A stretch of 64,000 bases of DNA from Papaver somniferum (Eukaryota > Streptophyta > Magnoliopsida > Ranunculales > Papaveraceae), in the NCBI RefSeq assembly GCF_003573695.1, contig NC_039368.1:84830374-84894373 (forward strand), in the 5' to 3' direction. The notes beneath the pieces are model-generated. The model made no database searches and was not told the DNA's origin. It saw nothing but the letters and a program-made list of their open reading frames with translations. Of this stretch, positions 46,711-58,802 are shown piece by piece. Position 1 is the first letter of the stretch; each line of letters begins with the position of its first letter. The position numbers and the translations under genes are program-made.

Positions 46711-46961
46711 ACTTTCCAAGTGATAGATAAGTTCAAGTATCCACATACCTTTTGTCGAAGAAGTTCCACAAGATCCCTTAGTAGTTCTTCGTCTTCAAGA
46801 GATGAACGTCGAGATATTTAAGCTCAACTACACTATTTATGTCCTAGTCCGAGACATCTACAAATAGGCTAGAAATCAAGACTTGTAGTTTTGATCACTA
46901 ACATTGACAAACATGCTTGAGATAGCAACGCATGCGAGTTCGACCGAGAAATTCTCTAACA
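46711..46961 (-). repeat. Element D, 3' LTR, second part
   Basis: Continuation of the LTR interrupted at 38276. It contains GCATGCGAGTTCGACCGAG and ends CTCTAACA, followed by the polypurine tract ATCTCCCCCTTTG. Confidence 0.85.
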
Positions 46962-48460
46962 ATCTCCCCCTTTGTCAATTTAGTGACAAAACTATCAATA
47001 CATATGGATTACAAAAAGATAAAAAATATAGCTTCTCATCCACATGCTTGATCTCCTTGGCATCTTCAACGGACTCGAAATCTTCGTCACTTCCAAGTAC
47101 TCCATGATCCTAAAGGTTGTAAGATCACAGTTGTTGAAGATCCGTAGCTATAACAATGAGAAAACAAAATTCTCTCAATCATTGTTATATAGTGTCATAG
47201 TATTATTACACAACATCAAAATTCAATTGTATCACAACTTTGACAATAACACTATATTTATATGTATCACTCCCCCTTAGTCAATACATATCTCAACATG
47301 AAAACCACTCCCCCTTACATAATGATCCGTAAATCATATGTATTTGTAGTGTGAACTACACATTAATTCTCCCCCTTAGGATTAACTTTTTTATTTGTCA
47401 AAAGTTCATTCATTCTTTTATCAATACATGCATATCGACATATGAAAGACTTAACTTTTGACAAGGTATGGGACAATCACAGTTCACGGATGCAAACACA
47501 CATATCCCATAACACATTGAAATATATAAAACCATAAAGATTAATACAACAAAAATCATCTTCGAAACAATTTTAGAATTTAAACAAAAAAACCTAAAAA
47601 CATGAAGATGAAAACGTTGGACATAGCTACATGTAATCACAATAATGGCTATTCCAAACTCTAGTTATTCTTCTAAACAAAACAAGAAAATAGAAGATTT
47701 ACTAGATGTTAAGACCTTTGAAGAATTCTTTATCGTTCCCGATCTCCTTGTCGTCAACAACCAATGGGACATAAGGTTCATGAAGATAGGAGTTAATATC
47801 AATAAACCTTCTTGACTGATGTCGAACCAAGGCCTTCTGAATCTCATGAGTCTTAAACACAAAAGCCTTTATTTGTTGAATATCCTTTTGCATCTCCTTC
47901 AACACATCAAGAACATCAGAAAACTTCTGAGAATTTGAAGGAACAACTATAGGATTCCTCACATTCCTTCTTTTTCTTTTCAATGTCGGAGCTAACGAAG
48001 ATTTCTCTTTTTCCTTCATGATTGATGGCTTGACAATCATATTAACATCTTTTACATCAGAAGACATGATGCTTGGAGTATCCATACACGTATGGGTTTG
48101 TGAGAGGAAATCATAATTTAAATTCAACAAGTAGTCTTGAGATAAAAAGAGGTTCCAGGGAAGGAAAAAGGAATGTAGGGTTACGCAACCTTTTAACAGG
48201 TTCGTGCACGCATAACTCTGAACCCTAGAGAGAGTAGAATTATCGATAATAACCCTCATTTATTGATAGACACAAAACTAAGAAAAGAAGAAAAACAAAC
48301 TTTTCTTAAATCCTCAGAGGTACAAAATCTTGTCTCTTTTGATCAGGCACATGAGACAGGATTTACCAATCAACACAATCAAGTTGTGTTGCGGTGAACA
48401 ACAATTTGTCCACCATTTTCCTCCTGAGAGGAATCCACAGACCTCCGTCTATTAAAAAGA
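46962..48460 (-). mobile_element. Element D internal region, truncated
   Basis: Matches the polypurine side of the element A interior (16811-18960) but lacks a block equivalent to about 17245-17830. It ends abruptly near 48460 before the gag region. Only the accessory ORF is retained. No PBS or 5' LTR of D is present in the window. Confidence 0.8.
47702..48085 (-). CDS. Conserved accessory ORF of element D (127 aa, unknown)
   Basis: Homologous along its whole length to the ORF at 18532-18146. Shared blocks include VKPSIMKEKEKS, TLKRKRRNVRNP, VVPSNSQKFS, IQQIKAFV, KALVRH, LHEPYVP and DDKE. The start is placed at MDTPSIM; an upstream extension to 48259 is open but not shared with element A beyond about ten codons. 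It again lies just downstream of where gag would end. No family is recognised. Confidence 0.6.
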   Translation of the reverse strand: MDTPSIMSSDVKDVNMIVKPSIMKEKEKSSLAPTLKRKRRNVRNPIVVPSNSQKFSDVLDVLKEMQKDIQQIKAFVFKTHEIQKALVRHQSRRFIDINSYLHEPYVPLVVDDKEIGNDKEFFKGLNI

Positions 48461-49168
48461 TGAAATAGATTTTATGGTACAATAGAAATGAAGATAAAGG
48501 ATGTTGTGAGTTAAAAACAGAGAAGATGGAGAAATTGGAGATATTAAAGGAATAAAAGCGGAATATTAATCAGGAGAGAATGTCAGAATTGTTTTTTTAA
48601 TTATTTATTTATCTTTCTGAGGGTATCAACGGAATACTAGTCTCACATATATAGAAAGTAAAATAATTGTTATCTTAAATAAGGGATTTCTATTCCCCAT
48701 GTAATTTTAAGACGATTATGCCCCTAAAAAGGACCCATTTAGTATTTATTATAACTTCACAAGTACTTTCTCTTTTGTTCTTCCTTTTTATCAACAATAT
48801 TGGTCAAGTGAAGAATGAGGGAACAATGATGATAACAATGACGAAGAACACAGTGACAATGAAAACGATAATGATAACAATGATAATAAACATGATAACA
48901 ATGAAGATGATGAAGAAAATAGCAATAATGAAGATAATGAAGACAATGAGGACAACAATGAAGGTGATCAAGAGGAAAATGAAGGGAATTTCATAATATT
49001 GAAGACAACTGGATTGCGGCTAAAGGAAAGTACAAGGTTGCAAAATCGGTGAGTTCTTCTATAAAGACTGTTAAGCCTGTAAATTTTTTTTTTTTTAAAA
49101 AAAAAAAACCCTTTTAATGCTTAGTGACTTTAGAGCTGAGAGTAGATTCCAATTGATAGAAGAAAGGA
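48461..49168. other. Non-LTR sequence between elements D and G
   Basis: About 700 bp that does not match the LTR family. It includes an acidic low-complexity coding-like tract at 48817-49051 and a homopolymer block of T then A at about 49085-49110. It may be a relic of the original target DNA. Confidence 0.5.
48817..49051 (+). pseudogene. Acidic Asp/Glu/Asn-rich exon-like tract
   Basis: One + frame reads continuous acidic sequence (NDDNNDEEHSDNENDNDNN, then EDDEENSNNEDNEDNEDN), produced by repeated AATGA/GATAA units. A one-base shift near 48995 leads into EDNWIAAKGKYKVAKS followed by GTGAGTT, a good splice donor. It could be an exon of an acidic nuclear protein captured or left behind here, or just a degenerate microsatellite. 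The family is not recognised. Confidence 0.35.
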
Positions 49169-49196
49169 GTCAAAAGAACTCCCCCCCCATAAAATG
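49169..49196 (-). mobile_element. Element G, left fragment
   Basis: GTCAAAAGAACTCCCCCC followed by CCATAAAATG matches the family interior (compare 17455-17482 in A). Element F is inserted immediately after it. The last five bases AAATG are the target duplication, repeated at 57620-57624 where G resumes. Confidence 0.7.
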
Positions 49197-51630
49197 TGAA
49201 AAAACGGGGGTCTAACAACACCACCCAATATTTCGTTTAGCAATCTTTATGGACTAACTCCGAAATAATTTCTAGAGAATCAACTAGACAGTCAGACTCA
49301 ATCTAGGTAAAAGTATCTCGAGGAGTTAATATCTCTCTATTGTTTTGATTTACTCAAGCTAATAGAAATCAATAAGTCTTTAATCAAACACAAGGAATAA
49401 CTTGGATGGTACCAAAGACCAATATCCAAGGATCAATCAATATCAATCGACAACCAAAGGTCGTATTTCCAATTGATTGATTCAAACGCACAACCTGTAT
49501 TATTTCAATTATAAAGATAAAACAATATAATGTGGAAATTGAAATAACACATACACCAGAAATTTTGTTAACGAAGAAACCGCAAATGCAGAAAAATCCC
49601 GGGACCTAGTCCAGATTGAACACACACTGTATTAAGCCGCTATAGACACTAGCCTACTCCAAGCTAACTTCGGATTGGACTGTAGTTGAACCCCAATCAA
49701 TCTCCCACTGATCCAAGGTACAGTTATACTCCTACGCCTATGATCCCAACAGGATACTGGGCACTTTATTTCCTTATCTGATCTCACCCACAACTAAGAG
49801 TTGCTACGATCCAAAATCGCAGGCTTTAACAATAAACAAATCTGTCTCACACAGACAAGTCTATCAAAGGATCAATTTGTCTCCCACAGATAAACCCTAA
49901 AGGTTTTGTTCCGTCTTTTGATAATAATCAAGGAGAACATGAACCAATTGATAATCCGGTCTTATATTCCCGAAGAAAAGCCTATAGTTATCAATCACCT
50001 CACAACAATCTTAATCGTATGGTAGCGAAATAAGATGTTGTGGAATCACAAACGATGAGACTAAGTGTTTGTGATTACTTTTTATATCTTTCCTATCGGA
50101 GATATCAATCTCAAGCCAATCAATCTGATTGTACTCGTACGATAGAAGATGCAAGATCAGATCACACAACTACGATAAAAGTAGTATCGGTATGGCTTCA
50201 CAATCCCAAAGAAGTCTTTAAGTCGTTAACCCGGTTTGAGAAAAGAAAACCAGAGGTTAAAGGAGAATCGAATCTACCACGCAAACTAGTATCACATGTA
50301 AGGTGTGGGGATTAGTTTTGCAGAGTTGCCAGATGTCCCCTTATATAGTCTTTCAAATCAGGGTTTCGCCTTGGTCACAAAGCAAACAATATCCACCGTT
50401 AGATGAAAACCCGATTTAGATTCAAGCTAATATGTCTCAACCGTTAGATCGAAAACTTAGCTTATTATACACAAATGAGCTGCACGCTTCTTGGTTTGTT
50501 AACCATACCCAAACGTTTGCACTTGTTGGTTCAACAATAGTCCACCAAAATGGTTAGCCATATGAGCATTTCATATCAACCATGTTCTTCTTCACCATAA
50601 AAAGTTCAATTGACTCAAATGAACTAGTTAGAGAGTTGTTCAATTGCAAAGAAATCTTATGTACTACACAAGACACAATTGAAGCAAAGATTATTTGATT
50701 CACTCGAATCGGTTCATGAAATTTATAGCCAGGGTTTGCAAACTGCATTCCTTAGTCTTTATAAGTTTAAGTTTAGAAATCATCTTCAGATATATAACTT
50801 CCTCAAGTTCGCAGACTAGGTTCGCGGACTTAAGCAATCGGGCAGAGTTTACAAACTCCAGCAGAAAATCTCGGCAATATACCTTCCGCCAGTTTGTGGA
50901 CTGGGTTCGCGGACTGGTCTAGTTTGTCAACTCCAGCAAAATTTCTCGGGATGAGAAGTTCGTCAGTTAGCGGACTGAGTTTGTGGGCTTGGCTCACGCC
51001 ATTCTTCCGTTTTCTCTTGATCAACAAAGTTCCCAAACTTTGGTTCAAGGAATAGAACTTATACATAAATGTGTTTCCACACCAATGTTTATGTCCACTA
51101 TTGGTTATGTAACCTAAACTCTCATTTCAATCATTGAAACATTCTTAGAGGACGCTATATAGATGTTACGCTCTTTCTCGTCAAAGCAATTTTCAAGATG
51201 ATTGAAACATATCATGACTTTTGTCACGTGGTAAAGATAAACTTGATCGAAGGGAAAAGCTTACCAACACATATTTCGAGATATAGATAGGCGAGGTATA
51301 CTCGGATCGAAATACCAAATGTGTATAATCTAAGTCTATATATATAACATATGATTTCTTGTCTCAAAGAGCAGGAGATAGAGTAGATAGACTTTTGAGT
51401 GACAGATAAGTTCAAGTCTTCACATACCTTTTTGTCGAGAAGTTCCACCGGTTCCTTGAGTAGTTATTCTACTTGTATGATGAATCGCCATGAAGTCCTT
51501 GAGGTCAATTACACTTTCTATCCTAGTCCGAGACTTAGTTATAATAGACTAGAAATCAAGACTTGTAGTTTTGATCACTAACATTGACAAACATGCTTGA
51601 GATAAAAACGCATGCGAGTTCGACCGAGCA
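49197..51630 (-). repeat. Element F, 3' LTR (left copy)
   Basis: Begins TGAAAAAACGGGGGTCTAAC and represents a second subfamily (CAACACCACCCAATATTTCG instead of CAACCACACCCAACAATTCG). The inner end is altered: GAGCAATGCTCTAACAATC has become GAGCAATC by loss of about 11 bases between two CAAT copies, removing the LTR terminus. The palindrome array at 50795-50995 has changed to TTCGCGGACT-type units. Confidence 0.8.
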
Positions 51631-51939
51631 ATCTCCCCCTTTGTAAATTTTAGTGACTCAACTATCAATACATATGAAATACAAAAAAGATAAAGAAACT
51701 TTAGTAGTTCCTATTCCACATGTCTAATCTTCAACATTCCTCGAAATCTTCGTCACTTCTAAGTACTCCAATGATCCCAAAGGTTGTAAGTTTAGCATCA
51801 CTGTTGTTGAAGATCCGTAGCTATAACAATGAGAAAGCATCGGTCTCGATCATTGTTATAAAGTATCATAGTATTATTACACGGCGTCAAAGTTCAATTG
51901 TATCACAACCTCAACAATAATACTATGGTGATATGTATC

Positions 51940-52075
51940 ACTCCCCCTTAGTCAACACTCCATCTCACATGGAAACCACTCCCCCTTAGTCAATACTCCA
52001 TCTCTAATGGAAACCACTCCCCCTTAGTCAATACTCCATCTCACATGGAAACCACTCTCCCTTACATAATGATCC
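51940..52075 (-). repeat. Tandem purine-tract repeat in element F
   Basis: Three copies of a unit of about 45 bp (CACTCCCCCTTAGTCAATAC then TCCATCTC and an ATGGAAAC phrase). Element A has a single copy at about 17125-17170. On the minus strand each unit has AAGGGGGAG, resembling the polypurine tract. Confidence 0.8.
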
Positions 52076-52439
52076 GAAAACCATATGTATTTGTAGTATG
52101 AATTACATATTAATTCTCCTCCTTTTTGTCAATAAAATTGGAAAAGGTACAAGAACGGGATCATAATGAAATTTCCGAAAGAGACATTTCATGACCAAAA
52201 GAAGAATACATACCAACATAATTTAGATGCAATCATAAAGCCGAAGCTAAATGCATTCATCAAGGAGTTTAAAGATATAAGATAACCCCTATAATATTCC
52301 ACAGCCGCACTCCCCTCAAGATATTACCATTAAGCACAAGTTCAAAAGAACTCTCCCCCATTTGATGTCATTCCCGAAAGAACAACAAGAGCGACCTTAA
52401 TTTCAAAAGAAAAGAAGGATTTTATTGGACACCAAAAAC

Positions 52440-52815
52440 CATGAGAATGATTTTCTATATCCAAAAACTCAATCAAATTAATCACAAGTAAACCCATGAT
52501 TAGTTTAATCGGAATGCACAATCAAATCAAACACACGTGGTGATAAATTCAATTGATTGTGCTAAACATAAGAGAAGTTATGGAGACACAAAAACACTCA
52601 ACTAGATTAATCACGAGAGAACCCATAATTAATCTAATTGGAATACACAATAAAACTAATTACAAAAGCAATAACTAAATAACCAAACAAGATGATTAAT
52701 TTAGTTCAATATGCTCAACATAAAGTACCTTACGGAACAACCAACAAGGTTAATCATAAAATAATCAACTTCGTTGTATCGTGCTCAACATAAGATGTAT
52801 TACGGAGCCTCACAG
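52440..52815 (-). repeat. Minisatellite-like tandem repeats in element F interior
   Basis: Four to five degenerate units, each with a phrase such as AATCACAAGAGAACCCAT or GCTCAACATAAG followed by TTACGGAGCAACA. Element G has a similar array at 57750-58030, whereas element A has about one unit at 17610-17665. Copy number therefore varies between family members. Confidence 0.7.
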
Positions 52816-53352
52816 TAATATATAAGAATATGGATCAGGGATAATCAATACTGCGGAATAAACAAGGATTCATTCTATCTTCAATCACTATTTGCATAAC
52901 GACACTAATAGACATAATCCTTGAAAACAAAAGATTTTAACCTATATTCCATCAAGTATTTGACAGTATAGGCTTAACTTTTGTATTTTTCAAAAGTCTA
53001 TTCATTCTTTTACCAGTACGTGAATACCGATCACAAATGACTTTACTTTTGACAATATATGGGACCTTCAAGTTCACGGACGCAAACATACATATCCCAT
53101 AACAAGTTGCAATATATCAAATCAAAAAGATTAATACTGCAAAACATCATCCTCCAAATATTTTTAGAATTTAAAACTAATAAACCTATAAAATAAAACA
53201 AGGAGATGAAACATAATAGCTATGTGTAGTCACAATCATTGCTATTCAAGCACTAGTTATTCTTCCAACTAAGCCAAAAAGAAGATATACTAGGAAACTA
53301 AAAATCAACAAGCTAAAGAAAAACAGACTCCAACACTATGCCCGAACACGAA

Positions 53353-53720
53353 CTAAGATCCTATGTACGGTTCAGAATCCTCATGAGACACCGGGTCTTT
53401 GAGCTTGTGAACAACAGCAACCTCTGCATCTTTAGAGAGGATATCCTTGTTTGGAGGATCTTTTGCATGATTTTTCATGAGACTAACCTTTTTCAACTCA
53501 GATTTTACCATATCAAGACTTTTTTTGCATCAACAAGTTGTTGAACATGAAAAACCATATCAGTTGGAATCTTCTCCCTAATATCTTAGTAGGAATCAGA
53601 AGATTGAGGAAAAGATCCTTCGACTTCAACAAAGGTTCCTTTCTTTTTATCAAACTCGAAATACACTGCATTATCAACGAAGTCTTCAGGTAAATTCCAA
53701 GAACATGAAGAAGAGGCCAT
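53353..53720 (-). pseudogene. Second ORF of element F (about 122 aa, broken)
   Basis: Starts MASSSCSWNLPEDFVDNAVY, has one in-frame stop (SSDSY-stop-DIREKIP) and a shift in a run of seven A near 53527, then continues open through LDMVKSELKKVSLMKNHAKD to SEPYIGS and a TAG. Position, orientation and size match the accessory ORFs of A and D, but the sequence is not clearly homologous. Function is unknown. Confidence 0.5.
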
Positions 53721-54012
53721 TGATAATAGGAAGCCTAGAGTGAGATATCTCAACTCGATAGTAAGGGTATATAAACGATTTTGAAAGGACTTAGGGATTT
53801 ACAAGATCGGTTTGAGCGGACACCCAGGAACCGTGTGTGTAACCATAGATAGAAGGGTTCACAAAACCCTAGACAAAAAGGCTAGATGAAAACAGACAAC
53901 ACAATACTTAGAAGCAAGGCTAAAGCCAAATGGTTTAGTTAGCAAAAATACTAATGTAAAGTGATTTATAACTGGCAACCCTTCTAAGGACGATAAGAAA
54001 TTAACTAGATAA

Positions 54013-55123
54013 TCAGAGACACTTTACCAAAAGTACACCTATCCAAATCTCACTCACTAGGATTTTTGTAGGTGAGACGTCAACCTTGTGATTAATTAAC
54101 ACAAGTATGAGCCTTTGGCTCATTAAATGAATGTTGATTATGATAATCCCCTTTTTGCGAGACGTTGTAGGAAAACCATTATGATGTGAAAACGTATCAT
54201 AGAATATACTAATATAAACATAATGTAGATTCTTACCTGAGGGAATTAGACTGGAGGGAATTGACAACCTGTTGATGATCTCTTCATAATCCTTTATAAT
54301 CATTTTTAGTATGTCTTCCGAATTTCCTTCTTTTGGTATCTTTTTCACATCAAGACTATTATTGTCTCCCTTTTTATCATAAGAAGATTCATGAGTTCTT
54401 CTTTGATGGAATGGTTTAGAGAGACTGTTTCGCTTTTGAACATTTGGGGAGCCATATAAGAAAATTCCTCTTTTGTTCGGCATGTCCTTTTGAATCATAA
54501 AAAATACATACTTTCTGATCATTGAAATGATTAGAGGTAACAGTCTTAAACCCATTGTTGGGAGGCCTCTTCCTTCCTTGTGATGTAAACATTCCTTGAT
54601 TAGAGGAACCAATCACATTTTTTATAACAGGAAGAGATTCTGAATTTTCTTCTGATTTAGGAACATTTTCAGTCGTAACAGAAGTACTTGTTGTATTAGA
54701 CTTCTTAGAGCATCCTTGAATAGAGAGTTTACCCAAGTGATGTTCAAATTCCATGGCATCCTTTTTCAGGCTAGCCTCAAGAGTCATACGTGAAGAATGA
54801 TCTTCAGTAGTTTCTTTGAGTTTGCAGTCTCTTATTACACCAAGAAGAACATGGACATGGTGTTTCAACCGATTAAATATGTCAGCTTGTATTCTAGCAA
54901 GATTTATAATCAATTCACTTTCTTCAGTTGTTTCCCGTTCATTAATAGAGATGGTCTCTTTTGAAGGGTAATCGGAGTCACACACGTCAGTATTTGTCTG
55001 TCTCATCAAAACATACGGTTCATCTATATTCGAGATTGAAGAACCTTTCTCTTTAATAAAAATAGATGAAACAGACCTTTTATTTATGGTGACGCATTTA
55101 TCAGAAATACTACTCTTGTCCAT
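54013..55123 (-). pseudogene. gag-like ORF of element F, frameshifted
   Basis: Begins MDKSSISDKCVTINKRS 67 bp from the LTR, at the same place as the gag of A and G. A 235-residue frame contains a region predicted helical (LIINLARIQADIFNRLKHHV) and a zinc knuckle remnant CIFYDSKGHAEQKR (second and last Cys replaced). A shift then leads into a second frame ending at 54013. The UBN2 domain of the element A gag is absent. Confidence 0.6.
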
Positions 55124-55174
55124 AGAGTCAGATCGCTACAAACACAGACTTGTAAGGTCTTGAACGTGTTTGTC

Positions 55175-55187
55175 TGCTCTGATACCA
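55175..55187 (-). other. Primer binding site of element F (initiator tRNA-Met)
   Basis: TGGTATCAGAGCA on the minus strand, two bases from the LTR end. This is a full match to the usual plant initiator tRNA-Met primer site and better preserved than in A or G. Confidence 0.9.
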
Positions 55188-55189
55188 AT

Positions 55190-57619
55190 TGAAAAAGCGG
55201 GGGTCTAACAACACCACCCAATATTTTGTTTAGCAATCTGTATGGGCTAACTCCGAAATACTTTCTAGAGAATCAACTAGACAGTCAGACTCAATCTAGG
55301 TAAAAGTATCTCGAGGAGTTAATATCTCTCTCTTGTTTTGATTTACTCAAGCTAATAGAAATCAGCGAGTCTTTAATCAAACACAAGAAATAACTTGGAT
55401 GGTACCAAAGACCAATATCCAAGAATCAATCAATATCAATCGACAACCAAAGGCCGGATTTCCAATTGACTGATTCTAACGCACAACCTGTATTATTTCA
55501 ATTATAAAGATAAAACAATATAATGCGGAAATTGAAATAACACAGACACCAGAAATTTTGTTAATGAGGAAACCGCAAATGCATAAAACTCCCGGGACCT
55601 AGTCCAGATTGAACACACACTGTATTAAGCCGCTACAGACACTAGCCTACTCCAAGCTAACTTCGTACTATACTGTAGTTGAACCCCAATCAATCTCCCA
55701 TTGATCCAAGGTACAGTTATGCTCCTACGCCTCTTATCCCAGCAGGATACTGCGCACTTGGTTCCCTTAGTTGATCTCACCCACAACTAAGAGTTGCTAC
55801 GATCCAAAATCGCAGGCTTTAACAATAAACAAATCTGTCTCACACAGACAAGTCTATCAAAGGATCAATCTGTCTCCCACAGATAAACCCTAAAGGTTTT
55901 GTTATGTCTTTTGATAATACTCAAGGTGAACAGGAACCAATTGATAATCCGGTCTTATGTTACCGAAGAACAGCCTAGAGTTATCAATCACCTCAACAAC
56001 AATCTTAATCGTACGGTAGCGAAACAAGATATTGTGGAATCATAAACGATGAGACGAAGTGTTTGTGATTACTTTTTATATCTTGCCTATCGGAGATATT
56101 AATCTCAAACCAATCAATATGATTGTACTCGTACGATATAAGATGCAAGATCATATCACATAACTATGATAAAAGTAATATCGGTCTGGCTTCACAATCC
56201 CAATATAGTCTTTAAGTCGTTAACCCATAATTTGAGAAAAGAAAACCAGAGGTTAAAGGAGAATCGAATATAACACGCAAACTAGTATCACCCGTAAGGT
56301 GTGGGGATTAGTTTTGCAGAGTTGCTAGATGTCCCTTTATATAGTCTTTCAAATGAGGTTTTCGCCTTAATCACAAAGCAAGCAATATCCGCCGTTAGAT
56401 GAAAACCTGATTTAGATTCAATCTAATATTTCTCAACCATTAGATCAAAAACTTAGCTTGTTATACACACTTCACAATGCACGTTTCTAGGTTTGTTAAC
56501 CGTACCCAACGTATGCACTTGTTGGTTCAACAATAGTCAACCAAATGGTTAGCCATATGAGCATTTCATATCAACCATGTTCTTCTTCACCATAACTAGT
56601 TCAATTGACTCAAATGAACTAGTTAGAGAGTTGTTCAATTGCAAAGAAATCTTATGTACTACACAAGACACAATTGAAGAAAAGATGATTTGATTCACTC
56701 GAATCGGTTCATGAACTTTATAGCCACGATTTGCAAACTGCATTCCTTAGTCTTTATAAGTTTAAGTTCAGAAATCATCTTCAGATATATAACCTCCTCA
56801 AGTTCGCAGACTAGGTTCGCGGACTTAAGCAACCGGACAGAGTTTACAAACTCCAGAAGAAAATACCGGCAAGAGACCTTCCACCGGTTTGCGGACTGGG
56901 TTCGCGGACTGGTCTAGTTTGTCAACTCCAACAAAATATCTCGGGATGACAAGTTCAGCAGTTAGCGGACTGAGTTCCCGGGCTTGGTTCTTGATCAACA
57001 AAGTTCGCAAACTTTGGTTCAAGGAATAGGACTTATACATAAATGTGTTTCCACAACAATGTTTATGTCCACCATTGGTTATGTAACCTAAACTCTCATT
57101 TCATTCAATGAAACATTCTTAGAGGACATTATATAGTTGTTATGCTATTTCTCGTCAAAGCAATTTTCAAGATGATTGAAACATATCATGACTTTCGTCA
57201 CGTGGTAAAGATAAACTTGATCGAAGGGAAAAGCTTACCAAGACATATTTCGAGATATAGATAGGCGAGGTATACTCGGCTCGAAATACCAAATGTGTAT
57301 AATCTAAGTCTATATATATATAGCATACGACTTTTTGTCTCAAAGAGCAGGAGATAGAATAGATAGACTTTTGAGTGACAAATAAGTTCAAGTATTCACA
57401 TACCTTTTTATCGAGAAGTTCCACCGGTTCCTTGAGTAGTTATTCTACTTGTATGATAAATCGCCATGAAGTCCTTGAGCTCAACTACACTTTCTATCCT
57501 AGTCCGAGACTTAGCTATAATATATTCTAGAAATCAATACTTATAGTTTTGATCACTAACATTGACAAACGTGCTTGAGATAGCAACGCATGCGAGTTCG
57601 ACCGAGCAATGCTCTAAAA
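55190..57619 (-). repeat. Element F, 5' LTR (right copy)
   Basis: Begins TGAAAAAGCGGGGGTC and ends GCTCTAAAA, the terminal CA having become AA. It is followed by AAATG (57620-57624), identical to the bases before the left LTR, so F is a complete insertion with its target duplication. Confidence 0.85.
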
Positions 57620-58574
57620 AAATGTCATCCCCAAAGGAACAACAAAGGCGACTTTACTTTCACAAGAAAATAAGGATTTCTTTGGGCAACCAAATCACAT
57701 GAAAACATGAATTTATATCCAAAAATTTAATTGAAATAACCACAAGAGAACCCATAGTTAGTTCAATCAAAAAATACAATCAAATTAATCACAAGAGAAC
57801 CCATGATTAATTAAATTGGAATACACAACCAAATTAAACACAAAAGGAAATGAATTTAATTGGTCATGCTCGACATAAGCGAACTTACGGAGCAACAACT
57901 AAAATAACCAAATGAGAATGATTAATTTAGTTGATCATGTTCGACATAGGGAACCTTACGGAGGAACAACCAAGTTAATCATAAGAATGAACAACTCAGT
58001 CGATTGTGATCAACATAAGAAACCTTGTGGAACAACACAGTATATGCACAAAGATTATGGATCGGAGATCGACCAAAATACTGCGGAATAGACAAGGATT
58101 CATTTTATTTTTCAGCACTATGACATATAATAGACTTAATCCTTGTAAACAAAAGTTTTATCCTTTCTTTATATCAAAACAATGACATAAAAGTCTTTAA
58201 CTTTTGTAATGTCAAAAGTTCATTATATTTTCTATCAACACATTCATATCGACATAATAGAGATAACTTTTGAACAAGTATGGGACAGTCACAGGTTCAC
58301 GGACGTAAACAACATATCCCATAACAATTTGCAATATATAAAATCATAAATATTAAAATTGCAAAAATAATCTTCCAAAAACTACTTTAGAATTTAAATA
58401 AATAAATCTAAAAATAGTGAAGATGAAAATCATTGGACATAATTATGTGTATTCACAATAATGGTTATTCCAAACCCTGGTTAATTTTCTAGAAACATAA
58501 AAAGAAGATTTACTAGACAAATAAACTCAGACGAGATTAGAAACCATAGAGCGGACAAGGGAAAGTTCATCAGT

Positions 58575-58802
58575 TTATTTCTTTAGCTCCTCCTTCAAAA
58601 ACACTAGATTCTTTGACGTTATCTCGAGATGTTCACGCACGACATCAAAATCTTGAAGAATATTTCCAACCAATTAAACAAACATCTGGATTGGAAGATC
58701 TTTTTCATGAACAATTGCTTTATAGAAAATAACGGGAATGGGATCATCATCAAGTTCAAAGGTAACTTCATCAACGTTTTCTTCCTTTTTGCTTCCTTCC
58801 AT
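58575..58802 (-). pseudogene. Second small ORF of element G (76 codons, one stop)
   Basis: Starts MEGSKKEENVDEVTFELDDD and ends VFLKEELKK-stop, with one in-frame TAA after IQMFV. It sits where A, D and F carry their accessory ORF. It is acidic at first, then probably helical. No family is recognised and homology to the other three ORFs is not convincing by eye. Confidence 0.45.

Larger units (their letters stand above)
51631..55189 (-). mobile_element. Element F internal region
   Basis: Minus-strand interior with a PBS (55175-55187), a gag-like ORF (55123 downward), a second small ORF (53720-53353), tandem repeats, and purine tracts at the 3' LTR side. No pol domain is recognisable. Confidence 0.8.

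Noticed and set aside
36030..48460. D and G as two halves of a single element
   Set aside because: Both contain the family stretch equivalent to about 17830-18950 of element A, so they cannot be parts of one copy.
48718..48996. 92-codon + frame rich in Met, Ile, Thr and Lys
   Set aside because: It is the off-frame shadow of the acidic AATGA-type repeat; the acidic frame is the more plausible one.
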